A DNA stretch of 5,751 nt, taken from the NCBI RefSeq assembly GCF_002377905.1, contig NZ_DFQS01000020.1, forward strand, positions 6,820 to 12,570, written 5' to 3'. Shown here in pieces: positions 5,341 to 5,751 of this stretch. Position 1 is the first letter of the stretch, and the number at the start of each line of letters is the position of its first letter. This DNA comes from Psychrobacter sp. UBA3483. GTDB lineage: Bacteria; Pseudomonadota; Gammaproteobacteria; Pseudomonadales; Moraxellaceae. The position numbers were made by a program, and so were the translations under genes. Under the pieces are notes generated by a model. That model did no database searches. It had not been told where the DNA came from and saw only the letters and a program-made list of their open reading frames with translations.

Positions 5341-5751
5341 CTATAGTTTATTCACTTGCCCTAAGAACAATATGGCATCGGTTTTATTGTCTTTAATCAT
5401 AAACATAAAGGGACGATTGGCATTAAACTCAACGTCATAATTAGCTGAGACGACTACTGGCACTATACTTGTAGCAGCTGCCGCCACTGTACCTTTTTCA
5501 TCAACCTCAACCACCGCTTTATGAATAATAGAATCTACCGCTAATGACTGCTCGTCATTGAATAAGCTAAAGTCAGCGCGACTATCAAAAGCGATTGGCA
5601 TTCCCATTTCAGCCAGTAGCCCATCCATTTTATAATCTTGTTCCATTTTAAACTTAGGCAGCTGCAAATCGACTGCTTTTATTTTCATATTGTGAGTCCA
5701 CTGACCAATTTGATCGGCACTTAAATTCTTGGTGGTGTTTCAAAAAGTATG
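5341..5751 (-). pseudogene. Second serpin, C-terminal fragment with disrupted frame
   Basis: Serpin homology runs from the TAG stop at 5341-5343 back to about 5728, where the encoded residues are NLSADQIGQW, matching DLSADKIKKW of the intact serpin. An in-frame TGA at 5740-5742 precedes this, so the fragment cannot continue in the same frame to a full serpin; a frameshift or junction near 5735-5745 is likely. The only in-frame ATG, at 5688, would give a 115-residue product lacking most of the serpin fold. The fragment keeps the breach-side LPKFKM, the hinge EKGTVAAAAT, and the C-terminal FNANRPFMFMI signature. Its loop continues SIVPVVVSAN, so by the same counting P1-P1' would be Val-Ser, unlike Ala-Ser in the intact copy. 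It is almost certainly non-inhibitory as it stands. The rest of the gene lies outside the window, so a programmed or sequencing frameshift cannot be excluded. Confidence 0.75.
5346..5425. repeat. Direct repeat, copy B (3' end of the serpin fragment)
   Basis: This is the partner of 2021-2100, with nine mismatches in 80 bases and no gaps. Most mismatches fall at third codon positions, as expected for duplicated coding sequence under past selection. Recombination between the copies would delete or circularise the DUF-independent part of the locus between them, which holds the serpin, the small lipoprotein gene and the Sel1 gene. Confidence 0.75.

Noticed and set aside
1..5751. CRISPR array, tRNA, rRNA or toxin-antitoxin pair
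   Set aside because: No regularly spaced repeats, cloverleaf-like sequence or rRNA motifs were seen, and the small genes all carry export signals rather than toxin or antitoxin features.

Overview
The window looks like accessory chromosomal DNA from a Gram-negative gammaproteobacterium, most likely Psychrobacter or another member of the Moraxellaceae. This is an inference from lipobox-type signal peptides, a bacterial serpin locus, an IS30-family transposase, and roughly 40% GC in the ordinary genes against much lower GC in one of them. No rRNA, tRNA or housekeeping marker is present to confirm the taxon.

Layout from left to right: (1) 1-406, minus strand, the N-terminal 135 codons of an IS30-family transposase running off the left edge, followed by 127 non-coding bases that probably hold the element's end. 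(2) 534-1382, minus, an unrecognised 282-residue lipoprotein whose body is very AT-rich but whose leader matches that of the serpin. (3) 1497-1967, minus, a 156-residue lipoprotein resembling DUF4825. (4) 2016-3410, minus, a full-length serpin lipoprotein with an inhibitory-type reactive centre loop. (5) 3411-3607, a divergent intergenic region with a perfect 7-bp dyad. (6) 3608-3940, plus, a 110-residue small lipoprotein, the only plus-strand gene. (7) 4100-5314, minus, a secreted Sel1-repeat protein. (8) 5341-5751, minus, the C-terminal part of a second serpin whose frame is broken at the right edge.

Every non-transposon gene encodes an exported product: four predicted lipoproteins, one Sec-secreted repeat protein, and a fragment of a serpin. 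The serpin and the DUF4825-like gene are 48 bp apart on the same strand and probably co-transcribed; the 282-residue lipoprotein follows after 114 bp and may have its own promoter. The Sel1 gene starts just after the serpin fragment's stop, which suggests that a serpin-Sel1 operon once existed there.

The most interesting points are evolutionary. A serpin-type lipoprotein leader is joined to an unrelated AT-rich body. Two serpin C-termini have nearly identical DNA downstream of the reactive loop but different loop residues. A protein family I associate with Bacillota lies next to the serpin. Together these suggest an envelope-anchored protease-inhibitor locus that evolves by duplication, module exchange and decay. 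I cannot show from sequence alone that it is a new biological system.
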